A stretch of 64,000 bases of DNA, from contig NZ_AUFJ01000010.1 in NCBI RefSeq assembly GCF_000426445.1, forward strand, positions 372,001-436,000, read 5' to 3'. Below the pieces are notes generated by a model that worked only from the letters and a program-made list of their open reading frames with translations, was not told the DNA's origin and did not search any database. Below are positions 44,065 to 53,507 of this stretch, one piece after another. The stretch is from Brevibacterium album DSM 18261 (GTDB taxonomy: Bacteria; Actinomycetota; Actinomycetes; Actinomycetales; Brevibacteriaceae). Numbering within the stretch: position 1 is the stretch's first letter; each line of letters begins with the position of its first letter. Position numbers and translations under genes: made by a program.

Positions 44065-46725
44065 ATGCCCCAGCACAATCTCACCCGTGCGGAAGCGCGG
44101 GCCAGGGCGGACGCACTCACGACGCACGGGTACGACGTCACGCTCGTGCTCGACCCCGCCCAGGACACCTTCCGCTCCGTGACCACCGTGACCTTCTCCG
44201 CGAAGGAGGGCGGCGAGACCTTCGTGGACGCGATCGCGGAGCGGATCGACGGGCTGGTGCTCAACGGGGAGACGCTGGACCCGGCGGCGCACGTGGGCGA
44301 GGGCCGCATCCGCCTCCCGCACCTGGAGCAGGAGAACACCCTGACGGTCGAGGGCCGGTTCCGCTACATGAACACCGGTGAGGGGATGCACCGCTTCACC
44401 GATCCGGTCGACGGGGAGACCTACCTCTACACGCAGTTCGAGGTCCCGGACTCGCGGCGCGTGTTCGCCGTCTTCGAGCAGCCGGACCTCAAGGCCACCT
44501 TCACCTTCACGGTGCTCGCCCCGGAGCACTGGACGGTCGTGAGCAACTCCCCCACCCCGCACTCCTCGGACGCCTCCGAGCTCGCCGCGGCACTGGGCGA
44601 GGACGCCGCGGGCATGCGGCTCTGGCAGTTCGCGCCGACCCCGCCGATCTCGAGCTACATCACCGCGATCATCGCCGGCCCCTACGCCTCCGTGCACTCC
44701 TCGCTCACGAGCAGCGACGGCTCCGAGGTGCCGCTGGGGGCCTACTGCCGCGCCTCGCTGGCCGAGCACCTGGACGCGGAGAACGTCTTCGCGGTCACCC
44801 GGGCGGGCTTCGCGCTCTACGAGGAGCTGTTCGACACCCCGTACCCCTTCGAGAAGTACGACCAGCTCTTCGTCCCCGAGTTCAACGCGGGCGCGATGGA
44901 GAACGCCGGGGCCGTCACCTTCCTGGAGAACTACGTCTTCCGCTCCCGGCCCACACAGGCGATGGTCGAACGGCGCACGGTGACGATCCTGCACGAGCTC
45001 GCGCACATGTGGTTCGGGGACCTCGTGACGATGCGCTGGTGGAACGACCTCTGGCTCAACGAGTCGTTCGCGGAGTACATGTCCACGCTCGCCACCGCGG
45101 AGGCCACCGAATTCTCCGATGCCTGGACCACCTTCTCCACCCTCGAGAAGTCCTGGGCCTATCGCCAGGACCAGCTGCCCTCGACCCACCCCATCGTCGC
45201 GGAGATCGCCGACCTCGAGGACGTCGAGGTCAACTTCGACGGCATCACGTATGCGAAGGGCGGCTCCGTCCTCACCGCACTCGTGTCCTATGTGGGCCGG
45301 GACGCCTTCTTCGCAGGCCTCCGCGAGTACTTCGCCGCCCACGCCTGGGGGAACACAGAGCTCGACGATCTGCTCGCTCCGCTCGAGCGCGCCTCGGGCC
45401 GGGACCTGTCCTCGTGGTCGCGGCTGTGGCTCGAGGAGTCCGGGGTGAACGTCATCCGCACCGTGCCCCGGCGCGACGGGGAGGGTGCTCTCACCTCGGT
45501 CACCGTCCTGCAGGAGCCCCACGTCCTGCCGGGGCAGCCGGTCCCCAGCCTCCGCCCGCACCGCGTGGGCATCGGCTTCTACCGGGCCGCCGAGGACGGC
45601 TCGGTGGCCCGCCTCGGCTGGCAGGCCGTCGACCTCGACGGGGAGTCCGCCGAGGCGCCCGTCCCGCCGGGCGCGGAATCCGCACAGATCGTGATCGCGA
45701 ACGACGGCGACCTCACGTACGCCAAGGCCCGGTTCGATCCCGACTCCCTCCGGCTCGCCGCGGACCATCTCGCGGGCTTCGAGGACACCCTCACGCAGCT
45801 GCTCGTGCTCTCGACCGTCTGGGACATGGTCCGCGACGGCGAGCTCGCGGCCTCCCGCTACATCGAGATGCTCCTGCGGGATCTGCCCGCCGTCACCCAC
45901 TCCTCGGGCCTCCTGGTGCAGCTGCGCCAGCTCGCGACCGCACTGGGCGAGTACGTGCCGCCGGCTGAGCGCACGGCCCTCCGCGAGCGCACCGCCGACC
46001 GCCTCCTCGCCCTCGTCCGCGGCGCGGACGGCGTCGCAGCCGGTTCCGACCAGCAGCTCCAGCTCTTCCAGGCGCTGTGCCGGCACGCCTGCACGGAGGA
46101 GCACTTCGCAGCGCTCGAGGAGGCGCTCGCCGCAGTGGAGGCGGCGGACGGAGCCGAGCCTCCGCACGTGCACGGCCTGCCCGTCGACACCGACCTCGCC
46201 TGGACGGTCGTCATCGCCCTCGCAGGAGCGGACCGGCTCGACGAGGGCCGGATCTCGGCCCGGCTCGAGGCCGACGGCACCGCGGCCGGACAGCGGCATG
46301 CGGACACCGCACGGGCGGCCCGCGCAACCCCCGAGGCGAAGTCCCGGGCCTTCGTCAGGCTCGTCGAGGACCGGGAGCTGCCGAATGCGCGCATCGCCGC
46401 GCTCGCGCAGGGCTTCGCCCGAGGCCTGCAGCTCGACTCGGGTGAGTCGATCGCCGCGACGGCACCGCTCACGAGCTTCCGCCGCGAGTACTTCGACCGG
46501 GTCACGGGCTGGTGGGAGACGCGCACCCTCGAGATCGCACAGACGCTCACCCTCGGCCTCTACCCGCCGTCGACCGCGAGGACCGCAGCCGCCACCGAGG
46601 AGTGGCTGCGCACCCATCCCAAGGCGCCCAAGGGACTGCTGCGCCTCATGCGGGAGAACCTCGACGGCGCACAGCGGTCGCTGCGCGCGCAGCATGCGGC
46701 CGGGTCCGTGCAGGCAGGGGGCTGA
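44065..46725 (+). CDS. pepN: Aminopeptidase N, M1 family
   Basis: An 886-residue zinc metallopeptidase that removes N-terminal residues from peptides. The exopeptidase motif GAMENAGA lies near residue 276 and the zinc site HELAHMWFGD near residue 310, with the third ligand Glu in NESFAEYM about 20 residues on. The ERAP1-like C-terminal half is helical. The start at 44065 is preceded by GGAGG; an ATG 20 codons earlier does not fit the family. Length and layout match actinobacterial PepN. Confidence 0.96.
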   Translation: MPQHNLTRAEARARADALTTHGYDVTLVLDPAQDTFRSVTTVTFSAKEGGETFVDAIAERIDGLVLNGETLDPAAHVGEGRIRLPHLEQENTLTVEGRFRYMNTGEGMHRFTDPVDGETYLYTQFEVPDSRRVFAVFEQPDLKATFTFTVLAPEHWTVVSNSPTPHSSDASELAAALGEDAAGMRLWQFAPTPPISSYITAIIAGPYASVHSSLTSSDGSEVPLGAYCRASLAEHLDAENVFAVTRAGFALYEELFDTPYPFEKYDQLFVPEFNAGAMENAGAVTFLENYVFRSRPTQAMVERRTVTILHELAHMWFGDLVTMRWWNDLWLNESFAEYMSTLATAEATEFSDAWTTFSTLEKSWAYRQDQLPSTHPIVAEIADLEDVEVNFDGITYAKGGSVLTALVSYVGRDAFFAGLREYFAAHAWGNTELDDLLAPLERASGRDLSSWSRLWLEESGVNVIRTVPRRDGEGALTSVTVLQEPHVLPGQPVPSLRPHRVGIGFYRAAEDGSVARLGWQAVDLDGESAEAPVPPGAESAQIVIANDGDLTYAKARFDPDSLRLAADHLAGFEDTLTQLLVLSTVWDMVRDGELAASRYIEMLLRDLPAVTHSSGLLVQLRQLATALGEYVPPAERTALRERTADRLLALVRGADGVAAGSDQQLQLFQALCRHACTEEHFAALEEALAAVEAADGAEPPHVHGLPVDTDLAWTVVIALAGADRLDEGRISARLEADGTAAGQRHADTARAARATPEAKSRAFVRLVEDRELPNARIAALAQGFARGLQLDSGESIAATAPLTSFRREYFDRVTGWWETRTLEIAQTLTLGLYPPSTARTAAATEEWLRTHPKAPKGLLRLMRENLDGAQRSLRAQHAAGSVQAGG

Positions 46726-46799
46726 CGCAGGCCGGGTGGCCGGCGTCACAGACCGCATTCGGCACGGGTTCAGCCTCGCCTCGTACGGTGGGACGCAGT

Positions 46800-47900
46800 A
46801 TGGCTACTCAGACCGCGACACCCACGTCCTCGCCCACGCCCGTCCCCGATCCCTCCGGCGCGCCCTCACCGGCGGAGACGATCTCCGTCGAGGAGGTGCA
46901 GCGCGTCGTCGAGGACTCCGCCTCCTCGGGCTGGGAGTTCCTCCTCGGCACCCCGCTGCGGGTGACGGTGATCCTCCTCGTCGCGATCGTCATCACATTC
47001 GTGGTGCGCCGGCTCATCCGGAAGTTCGCGAAGTCGATCGCGACGGGCGGCTCGCGGCGCAAGCTGGGCGAGACGAAGAAGAAGTCCGTGACGACGGACT
47101 TCCTCAAGGTCGATCCCTCCGTCCGCGAGCGGCGGGCCCAGCGGGCGAACACCGTGGGCTCCCTGCTCCAGTCCATCGCGACGATCGTCATCTGGCTCAT
47201 CACCGGCATGACGGTGCTCACGGAGCTGGGCTTCAACCTCGCACCCGTGCTGGCCTCGGCAGGCATCGCCGGCCTCGCCCTGGGCTTCGGCGCCCAGACG
47301 CTCGTGAAGGACTACCTCGCGGGCTTCTTCATCGTCATCGAGGACCAGTACGGCATCGGGGACTACATCGACGCCGGCGAGGCCGAGGGCACCGTCGAGG
47401 AGGTGGGGCTGCGGACCACGAAGCTCCGCGGGCTCGACGGCACCCTCTGGCACGTGCGCAACGGCGAGATCCTCCGCGTGGGCAACTACTCGCAGGGCTG
47501 GGGTCAGGTGGTCCTCGATCTGCCCTTCCCCTACGACACGGACGAGGCCGCCGCGGAGACCGTCATCAGGGACGTCTTCACCGAGCTCCGCAAGGATCCG
47601 GAGGTGGACCGCAGCATCATCGAGGAGCCCGAGGTGCTCGGCATCCAGGACATCACCGGCGAAGCGGTCACGGTGCGCGCCCTCATCAAGACGACGCCGG
47701 GAGACCAGTTCGCGGTGGGCCGGCAGTTCCGGGCCGCCTTCAAGCGGCAGCTCACCGCCCACGGCCTCGCCATCCCGTGGACGCAGCAGACCGTCCTGCG
47801 GACGTCCCCGGCACCCTCCCCGGCGGACCGGCACAATCAGGAGGAGCACCACGGGGACGAGGCCGAGCACAGCCGCCAGCCGGAGAAGCAGGAGCAGTGA
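46800..47900 (+). CDS. Small-conductance mechanosensitive channel, MscS family
   Basis: A 366-residue membrane channel that opens on osmotic downshock. The pore-lining helix and start of the beta domain read ASAGIAGLALGFGAQTLVKD then YLAGFFIVIEDQYGIGDYI near residues 155-190, the MscS signature. Two helices precede it, separated by a basic loop (about 80-110), and the cytoplasmic vestibule follows. The last 35 residues are polar, rich in His, Glu and Gln. TACGGT lies 10 nt before the ATG. The globin gene follows 43 bp downstream. Confidence 0.92.
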   Translation: MATQTATPTSSPTPVPDPSGAPSPAETISVEEVQRVVEDSASSGWEFLLGTPLRVTVILLVAIVITFVVRRLIRKFAKSIATGGSRRKLGETKKKSVTTDFLKVDPSVRERRAQRANTVGSLLQSIATIVIWLITGMTVLTELGFNLAPVLASAGIAGLALGFGAQTLVKDYLAGFFIVIEDQYGIGDYIDAGEAEGTVEEVGLRTTKLRGLDGTLWHVRNGEILRVGNYSQGWGQVVLDLPFPYDTDEAAAETVIRDVFTELRKDPEVDRSIIEEPEVLGIQDITGEAVTVRALIKTTPGDQFAVGRQFRAAFKRQLTAHGLAIPWTQQTVLRTSPAPSPADRHNQEEHHGDEAEHSRQPEKQEQ

Positions 47901-47943
47901 GCCGGCCCCTCCCTCCCGACCCCGGCACCTGAGGAGAGAGCAC

Positions 47944-48390
47944 TTGGCAGTCAGCAGCGTTTCCCTGCACACATCGCCGCGCCCGGACAGCGTGTACGCC
48001 GCCGTGGGCGGACACGAGACCTTCGCCGCGCTCGTCGACGCCTTCTACGCGAGTGCGGTCGAGGACGCTCCCTTCATCGCCATGTACCCCGAGGGCACGG
48101 AGATCGAAGGGGCCAAATGGCGCCTGTGCGCCTTCCTCGAACAGTACTTCGGCGGCCCCACGACCTACTCCGAGCAGCGCGGGCACCCGCGTCTGCGGAT
48201 GCGCCACATGCCCTTCGCGGTCACGCCCGAGGCCCGTGACCGCTGGCTGCACCACATGCGCGGCGCACTCGACAGCATCGAGCTGCCGCCCATGTACGAC
48301 GAGCTCATGTGGGACTACTTCCAGCGGGCGGCCGCGGCCATGATCAACCAGCCCGGTGAGGGCCGACCGCAGCCGAGCCCCCTCATCTGA
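47944..48390 (+). CDS. glbO: Truncated haemoglobin, group II
   Basis: A 148-residue globin of the truncated group II (GlbO/YjbI) class. Signature stretches are VYAAVGGHETFAALVDAFY, PMYPEG-like AMYPEGTEIEGAKWRL, and SEQRGHPRLRMRHMPF with the proximal His, followed by the group II Trp in ARDRWLHHM. It binds O2 at haem and may handle reactive oxygen or nitrogen species. The start codon is TTG, decided by AGGAGAGAG upstream and by family alignment. Confidence 0.93.
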   Translation: MAVSSVSLHTSPRPDSVYAAVGGHETFAALVDAFYASAVEDAPFIAMYPEGTEIEGAKWRLCAFLEQYFGGPTTYSEQRGHPRLRMRHMPFAVTPEARDRWLHHMRGALDSIELPPMYDELMWDYFQRAAAAMINQPGEGRPQPSPLI

Positions 48391-48416
48391 GCGAGACGCT
48401 CGCTCACCGGGTGAGC
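48388..48416 (+). terminator. Overlapping hairpins after the globin gene
   Basis: TGAGCGAG-ACG-CTCGCTCA covers the glbO stop codon, and GCTCACC-G-GGTGAGC (48402-48416) overlaps it. They lie between convergent genes and could stop transcription in either direction. Confidence 0.4.
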
Positions 48417-48422
48417 CTCTGC

Positions 48423-49184
48423 TCATCGCGTGAGGATGTGCCCTCCCGGCAGGCTCAGCCGGGTCCAGACCCCGCAGCGGAGCACCTGCGCCCGCACCTG
48501 GCGAGGCGGCTGGGCCTCTCCCGCGGGTCCCCCCGCTCCCCCGGGTCCTCCCAGGAACCCGAGGACATAGGCGCCGAAGGCCGCACCCGCGCTCACCGGA
48601 GTGCTCTCCGCACCGGAGGCGCCCCCGGGATCCGCCGAGACCTCGGCGGCGGTGCGCGCCCACACCTGCCGGCGCAGGGCGTCGACGGCATGGGCGCCGG
48701 CACCGGCGGGCGTCCCCTCCGCGACCTCGGCGATACCGGCCTCGGCGGCGGCCGTGAGCAGGTCCGCGCCGAGCGAGCCCACCGGCTCCCAGGGGCCGCG
48801 GGGCGGGGCGATCCCCGCCCAGACGGCGCTCACCTCGACCGGCGGCACAGCGACCCCCGCGGGGGCGCCGCCATCCTTCTCCGCTCTGCCGCCGGCCTCC
48901 GCCTCCAGGCGCGCGAACCTGTCCAGCAGCGCACGCGCCTCGACGACCGCATCGAGGCCGTCGTGTGCGGAATCGGCCAGTCGCAGCATCCGCATCCCGA
49001 GCACGAGCGGCATGGAATCGCCGAGGCCCCCGGGATGCAGCGGCGCGGCTGTGAGCACGAGAACGTCACCGGTGACGGAGAGGCGGATCGCGGTGTCGGC
49101 ATCCGCGTGCTGCGCACGGGAGACGAAGGTGCGCCAGTCCCCCAGCGCGGCGGGATCGGCGGGCACGAGGAGGCCAGAGGACAT
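48423..49184 (-). CDS. Hypothetical protein, Gly/Ala-rich
   Basis: A 253-residue protein that I do not recognise. The N-terminal 90 residues look folded (ALGDWRTFVSRAQHADADTAI and LVLGMRMLRLAD), a central segment has VSAVWAGIAPPRGPWEPVG, and residues 190-230 are rich in Gly, Ala and Pro. No membrane segment or signal peptide is clear. AAGGAG precedes the ATG. It lies 70 bp after the thioesterase gene in the same direction and may share its transcript. Similar proteins next to thioesterases occur in other actinobacteria, to my recollection, without a known role. Confidence 0.65.
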   Translation of the reverse strand: MSSGLLVPADPAALGDWRTFVSRAQHADADTAIRLSVTGDVLVLTAAPLHPGGLGDSMPLVLGMRMLRLADSAHDGLDAVVEARALLDRFARLEAEAGGRAEKDGGAPAGVAVPPVEVSAVWAGIAPPRGPWEPVGSLGADLLTAAAEAGIAEVAEGTPAGAGAHAVDALRRQVWARTAAEVSADPGGASGAESTPVSAGAAFGAYVLGFLGGPGGAGGPAGEAQPPRQVRAQVLRCGVWTRLSLPGGHILTR

Positions 49185-49231
49185 CGGTTCTCCTTGGGGC
49201 GGCGGGGAGATCGGGGCGAGGCGGGCGGAGC

Positions 49232-49275
49232 TCAGACGTGCCGCAGGGGCACAGTCAGACGTGCCGCAGGGGCAC
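49232..49275. repeat. 21-bp tandem direct repeat at a gene end
   Basis: TCAGACGTGCCGCAGGGGCA is present twice (from 49232 and from 49255), 23 bp apart. The second copy holds the stop and last codons of the thioesterase gene, so the 3' end of that gene was duplicated. Confidence 0.8.
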
Positions 49276-49794
49276 GGGCGCGGTGAGCGCCGGTTCCAGG
49301 CGGGCGCGCTCGTCCTCGCGGATGCGGCGCGCCCTCCCGGTCTGCGAGTCCACGAACACGACGACCGTCTCCGCGACGGTGTAGGCGGCCGAGCCGTCGG
49401 GCTCCCCGATGACGTAGCCCACCGTCATCGAGACCGGGGAGACCGCGGAGACCACGCAGTCCACCGCGACGGGGCCCTCGCGGTAGGGAATCGGCTCCCG
49501 GTACTCGATGCGGTGGGAGAGGACGAGCAGATCGGTGTCGCCGCTCGCATCCCCCAGCACCCCCGGGAGCGGATCGCCGAGCACCGCTCCGCCCGCTCCG
49601 GGAGTGTCCACGGGAGCGGCGTCGCGGGCGGCGGTCGGCGAGCCGAAGGCCCGCACCCGGGCCTCCTCGAGCAGACGCAGCTGCGTCACGTTGTTCACGT
49701 GCCCGTAGGCGTCCATGTCTCCCCACCGCAGCTCGATGAGCACACGGGTGAACGGGGCGGGGAGGACGGGACTGCGGAGCTCGGGATGGGTCAT
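49255..49794 (-). CDS. Acyl-CoA thioesterase, 4HBT hotdog fold
   Basis: A 179-residue hotdog-fold thioesterase of the YbgC/FadM kind. It shows LRWGDMDAYGHVNNVTQLRLLEEAR with the catalytic Asp, then a variable insert, HRIEYREPIPYREGPVAVD and VVVFVDSQTGRARRI. It hydrolyses acyl-CoA thioesters of unknown chain. The ATG at 49794 has AGGATGG upstream; one three codons earlier is possible. The gene end has been duplicated in tandem without changing the frame. Confidence 0.85.
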   Translation of the reverse strand: MTHPELRSPVLPAPFTRVLIELRWGDMDAYGHVNNVTQLRLLEEARVRAFGSPTAARDAAPVDTPGAGGAVLGDPLPGVLGDASGDTDLLVLSHRIEYREPIPYREGPVAVDCVVSAVSPVSMTVGYVIGEPDGSAAYTVAETVVVFVDSQTGRARRIREDERARLEPALTAPVPLRHV

Positions 49795-49888
49795 GGCGCC
49801 CATCCTGCCACTCCCGCAGGCAGAACCCCATCTCAGGGGAGGAGTGCGGCCTCCGCGCCCGGGATCATCACCGACTGAACGGACGCTC

Positions 49889-49894
49889 TACAAT
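49889..49894 (+). promoter_or_regulatory. -10 box of tesB
   Basis: TACAAT, close to consensus, is followed about 5 nt later by the GGAGG ribosome-binding site of tesB. No clear -35. Confidence 0.5.
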
Positions 49895-49911
49895 TCGGGA
49901 GGAACCCCCGG

Positions 49912-50913
49912 GTGCGCGCTCAGCGCCCGGACAGAACGAGCAGCGCCGACAGGGACGGAGCCCGAGACAGAGTGAAGACCGGAGAGAACGCTCACCGCGC
50001 ACACGGCGCGGCAGACGACGCGGACGCGACCGCGGAGAGCACGGAGAACATCGCGGCCCTGAGGCGGGTGCTGGACCTCGAACCGCTCTCGGCGCCGGGC
50101 GTCGGCGGGGAGGAGCACAGCTTCCTCGGGTGGAACCAGCCCAAGCCGGGCGGGCGGCTGTTCGGCGGGCAGGTGCTGGCGCAGTGCGTCATGGCGACCT
50201 CGGCCACCGTCGCCGAGGACCGCCCCATCCACTCCTTCCACGGCTACTTCCTGCGCGCGGGCGCGGTGGACAAGGAGCTGACCTTCGGCGTCGACGTCCT
50301 CCGCGACGGCCGCTCCTTCTCGGCCCGCAGGGTCCAGGCCTACCAGGACGGCCAGCCGATCTTCACGGGCATGGCCTCCTTCCAGGACTCGCAGGAGGGC
50401 GCCTCCCATCAGGACGCGATGCCCGAGGACATCCCCGGTCCCGAGGAGCTCGCGAACCTCGCACAGCAGCTCTCCGGGCACCAGCACCCCCACCTCGAAG
50501 GCTGGGTCTTCAAGCGTCCCTTCGAGATCAGGCCGGTGGAGCCGGCGATCCAGGCGGAGTTCCGGGGAGAGCAGGTGGCGCTGTCGCGGTTCTGGGTGCG
50601 GCCCATCTCGCCGTTCCGCGGGGACCGGGTGAGCAGCGCTGCCGCCGTCGCCTATGCGAGCGACTACAGCCTGCTCGAGCCGACGCTGCGCCGGCACGGC
50701 GTCCCGTGGTACACACCGGGTCTGCGGATGGCGAGCCTCGACCACGCGATGTGGTGGCACGCTCCCATCGACGTCGACGACTGGCTGCTCTTCGACTTCT
50801 CCGCGCCCCGGTCCGGCGGCGGCAGGGCGCTGGGCGCCGGCCGCGTCTTCTCGCGCGACGGCGTGCTCGTCGCCAATGTCGCCCAGCAGGGCATGGTGCG
50901 CATCCCCGGCTGA
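49912..50913 (+). CDS. tesB: Acyl-CoA thioesterase II
   Basis: A 333-residue double-hotdog thioesterase. It carries FLGWNQPKPGGRLFGGQVLAQ near residue 72, HSFHGYFLRAG near residue 108 and in the second hotdog MASLDHAMWWH with the catalytic Asp. It cleaves medium- to long-chain acyl-CoA. The GTG at 49912 has GGAGG nine bases upstream and a TACAAT box before it. A GTG at 49972 would give 313 residues, closer to the family; the first 45 residues are unconserved. Confidence 0.9.
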   Translation: MRAQRPDRTSSADRDGARDRVKTGENAHRAHGAADDADATAESTENIAALRRVLDLEPLSAPGVGGEEHSFLGWNQPKPGGRLFGGQVLAQCVMATSATVAEDRPIHSFHGYFLRAGAVDKELTFGVDVLRDGRSFSARRVQAYQDGQPIFTGMASFQDSQEGASHQDAMPEDIPGPEELANLAQQLSGHQHPHLEGWVFKRPFEIRPVEPAIQAEFRGEQVALSRFWVRPISPFRGDRVSSAAAVAYASDYSLLEPTLRRHGVPWYTPGLRMASLDHAMWWHAPIDVDDWLLFDFSAPRSGGGRALGAGRVFSRDGVLVANVAQQGMVRIPG

Positions 50914-50929
50914 GCACGCACGGCAGAGC

Positions 50930-50975
50930 GCCTCGGGCCCGCACGGATCCTTGAGGATCCGTGCGGGCCCGAGGC
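50930..50975. terminator. 21-bp perfect stem between convergent genes
   Basis: Arms of 21 nt (beginning GCCTCGGGCCCGC) enclose a TTGA tetraloop. It lies 17 bp beyond tesB and 15 bp beyond ettA and likely terminates both. No U-tract on either side. Confidence 0.7.
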
Positions 50976-50989
50976 GTGAGGTGCCCGCG

Positions 50990-52672
50990 TCAGTCGCGCG
51001 TGAGGCGGCGGTGGGTGACGCGGTGCGGACGCGCAGCCTCCTCGCCGAGGCGCTCCACCTTGTTCTTCTCGTAGGACTCGAAGTTGCCCTCGAACCAGTA
51101 CCAGTTCGCGGGGTTCTCCTCCGTGCCCTCCCACGCGAGGATGTGGGTCGCGACGCGGTCGAGGAACCAGCGGTCGTGGGAGACGACCACGGCGCAGCCG
51201 GGGAACTCGAGCAGGGCGTTCTCGAGCGAGCCCAGGGTCTCGACGTCGAGGTCGTTCGTGGGCTCGTCGAGCAGGAGGAGGTTGCCGCCCTGCTTGAGGG
51301 TGAGCGCGAGGTTGAGGCGGTTGCGCTCACCGCCGGAGAGCACACCGGCCTTCTTCTGCTGGTCCGGTCCCTTGAAGCCGAACGCGGAGACGTAGGCGCG
51401 CGAGGGCATCTCGACCGCGCCCACCTGGATGAAGTCGAGGCCGTCGGACACGACCTCCCACAGCGACTTGTCCGGGTCGATGCCCGCACGGGACTGGTCG
51501 ACGTAGGAGATCTTCACCGTCTCGCCCACCTTGAGGTCGCCATCGTCGAGCGGCTCCATGCCCACGATGGTCTTGAACAGCGTGGACTTGCCCACGCCGT
51601 TGGGCCCGATGACGCCGACGATCCCGTTGCGCGGCAGGGAGAACGAGAGGCCGTCGATGAGCGTGCGCCCGTCGAAGCCCTTCTCGATGTCCTTGGCCTC
51701 GATGACGATGTCGCCCAGGCGCGGTCCCGGCGGGATCTGGATCTCCTCGAAGTCGAGCTTCCGGGTCTTCTCGGCCTCGGCGGCCATCTCCTCGTAGCGG
51801 GCCAGCCTCGCCTTGGACTTCGTCTGCTTGGCCTTGGCGTTGGAGCGGACCCACTCGAGCTCCTCCTTGAGGCGCTTCTGCAGCTTCTGGTCCTTCTTGC
51901 CCTGGACCTGCAAGCGCTCCTGCTTCTTCTCCAGGTAGGTCGAGTAGTTGCCCTCGTAGGGGTAGAGGTGTCCGCGGTCGACCTCGGCGATCCACTCCGC
52001 GACGTGGTCGAGGAAGTAGCGATCGTGGGTGATGGCGATGACGGCACCGGGGTAGGTCGAGAGGTGCTGCTCGAGCCACAGCACGCTCTCCGCGTCTAGG
52101 TGGTTGGTGGGCTCGTCGAGGAGCAGCAGGTCCGGCTTCTCCAGCAGGAGCTTGCACAGGGCCACGCGGCGGCGCTCACCGCCGGAGAGGTGGGTGACGG
52201 GGGCGTCTCCCGGGGGGCAGCGCAGCGCGTCCATCGCCTGTTCGAGCTGCGAGTCGAGGTCCCAGGCATCGGCGTTGTCGATCGCCTCCTGAAGCTTGCC
52301 CATCTCCTCCATGAGGGCATCGAAGTCCGCGTCCGGGTTCGCCATCTCCTCGGAGATCTCGTTGTAGCGGTCGAGCTTGCCCTTGATCTCCCCCACGGCC
52401 TCCTGGACGTTGCCCAGGACCGTCTTGTCCTCGTTGAGCGGCGGCTCCTGGAGGAGGATGCCCACGGTGTAGCCGGGGCTCAGCCGGGCCTCTCCGTTCG
52501 AGGGCTGGTCGATGCCCGCCATGATCTTGAGGATGGTCGACTTGCCGGCGCCGTTGGGGCCGACCATGCCGATCTTCGCTCCGGGGTAGAACGACATCGA
52601 CACATCGTCGAGGATGACCTTGTCACCGTGCGCCTTGCGCGCCTTGTGCATGGTGTAAATGAACTCTGCCAT
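50990..52672 (-). CDS. ettA: Energy-dependent translational throttle protein EttA, ABC-F
   Basis: A 560-residue soluble ABC-F protein with two ATPase cassettes and no membrane part. It binds the ribosomal E site and gates the first elongation steps according to the ATP/ADP ratio. The cassettes show GPNGAGKSTILK with LSGGERRRVALCK and LLLLDEPTNHLD, then GPNGVGKSTLFK with LSGGERNRLNLAL and LLLLDEPTNDLD. The charged arm between them is present around residues 100-140. A TATAGGGT -10-like element lies 9 nt before the ATG. Confidence 0.95.
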   Translation of the reverse strand: MAEFIYTMHKARKAHGDKVILDDVSMSFYPGAKIGMVGPNGAGKSTILKIMAGIDQPSNGEARLSPGYTVGILLQEPPLNEDKTVLGNVQEAVGEIKGKLDRYNEISEEMANPDADFDALMEEMGKLQEAIDNADAWDLDSQLEQAMDALRCPPGDAPVTHLSGGERRRVALCKLLLEKPDLLLLDEPTNHLDAESVLWLEQHLSTYPGAVIAITHDRYFLDHVAEWIAEVDRGHLYPYEGNYSTYLEKKQERLQVQGKKDQKLQKRLKEELEWVRSNAKAKQTKSKARLARYEEMAAEAEKTRKLDFEEIQIPPGPRLGDIVIEAKDIEKGFDGRTLIDGLSFSLPRNGIVGVIGPNGVGKSTLFKTIVGMEPLDDGDLKVGETVKISYVDQSRAGIDPDKSLWEVVSDGLDFIQVGAVEMPSRAYVSAFGFKGPDQQKKAGVLSGGERNRLNLALTLKQGGNLLLLDEPTNDLDVETLGSLENALLEFPGCAVVVSHDRWFLDRVATHILAWEGTEENPANWYWFEGNFESYEKNKVERLGEEAARPHRVTHRRLTRD

Positions 52673-52697
52673 AGTGGCTCCACCCTATAGCGGCCGG

Positions 52698-53333
52698 TCA
52701 GTTCCCGCCCAGTCCGGCATCCCCGCCCGTGTCGCCGGAGCCTCCGCCCTGATCGCCGCCGTTCCCAGTGCCGCCGGAGCCCTCGCCCGCTCCGCCCGTG
52801 CCGTCCTCGGCCTCCTCCGTGCTGAAGCTCTCACCGGGGATGTGCCCGGCCCCGTTGTCTCCGCCGTCCTCGTCCCGCGGCTCCCCGCTCGGCTCCGGCG
52901 CCCCCTCCGGCCGCTCCACGCTGCCGTACATGCAGGTGCCGGTCGACTCTGACGGAGGCATGAGGCGCGCCGTGGCCTCTCCCTCGCGGATCTCGCCCAC
53001 CACGCAGCCGGCGTCCACCCGCACCGCGAACTGCTTGGAGGGCACGCCCGTCTCCAGCGGCGTCTCGTCCTGGGTCGCCTCGAGCTGCTCCACTCCGTAG
53101 CCGGCTTCCATGAGCGCCTCGAAGACTGCCTCGGAGCTCGGGATCGACTCGGCATCGCCCAACAGCGGCTCGAGCCCCGCGATCACCTCGTCGACCTCAG
53201 CAGGCTCCTCCGTCTCGACCACGCGGGGCTCGGTGGGCGAGGAGCCCTGGAAGAGGGAGCATCCCGCGGTCAGTGCCAGCACCGCCGCGGAGGCCCCCAG
53301 GACCGCCGCGGGGCGGTGGAGCGCTCGGATCAT
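52698..53333 (-). CDS. Lipoprotein of unknown function
   Basis: A 211-residue predicted lipoprotein with lipobox LTAGC at residues 21-25. The middle part (about 45-140) seems folded with a segment EAVFEALMEAGYGVEQLEAT and two Cys (DAGCVVGEI, GTCMYGSV) that could be bridged; the last 70 residues are low-complexity Gly/Glu/Asp/Ser, ending GGGSGDTGGDAGLGGN. The start at 53333 follows GAAGGGA. It lies between ssb and ettA, all on the minus strand. Confidence 0.75.
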   Translation of the reverse strand: MIRALHRPAAVLGASAAVLALTAGCSLFQGSSPTEPRVVETEEPAEVDEVIAGLEPLLGDAESIPSSEAVFEALMEAGYGVEQLEATQDETPLETGVPSKQFAVRVDAGCVVGEIREGEATARLMPPSESTGTCMYGSVERPEGAPEPSGEPRDEDGGDNGAGHIPGESFSTEEAEDGTGGAGEGSGGTGNGGDQGGGSGDTGGDAGLGGN

Positions 53334-53507
53334 GGACGTCCCTTCCCTCAAGGAGCCGAATCGCTCCCACTGTAGCGCCACCTCGGCTGCCCTCCTCTCA
53401 TCCCGCACACGAAGGCAGGTGCGGCCGGCGCTGAGAGCGGACCGGCCGGCTGCGGAGCCGATGCCACCCGCGAGGAGGCGCACGGTGCGGTGAGAGGGCT
53501 CGGCCGC

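Noticed and set aside
43915..46758. 947-residue open frame on the minus strand
   Set aside because: Antisense shadow of pepN, which has the GAMEN and HELAH motifs.
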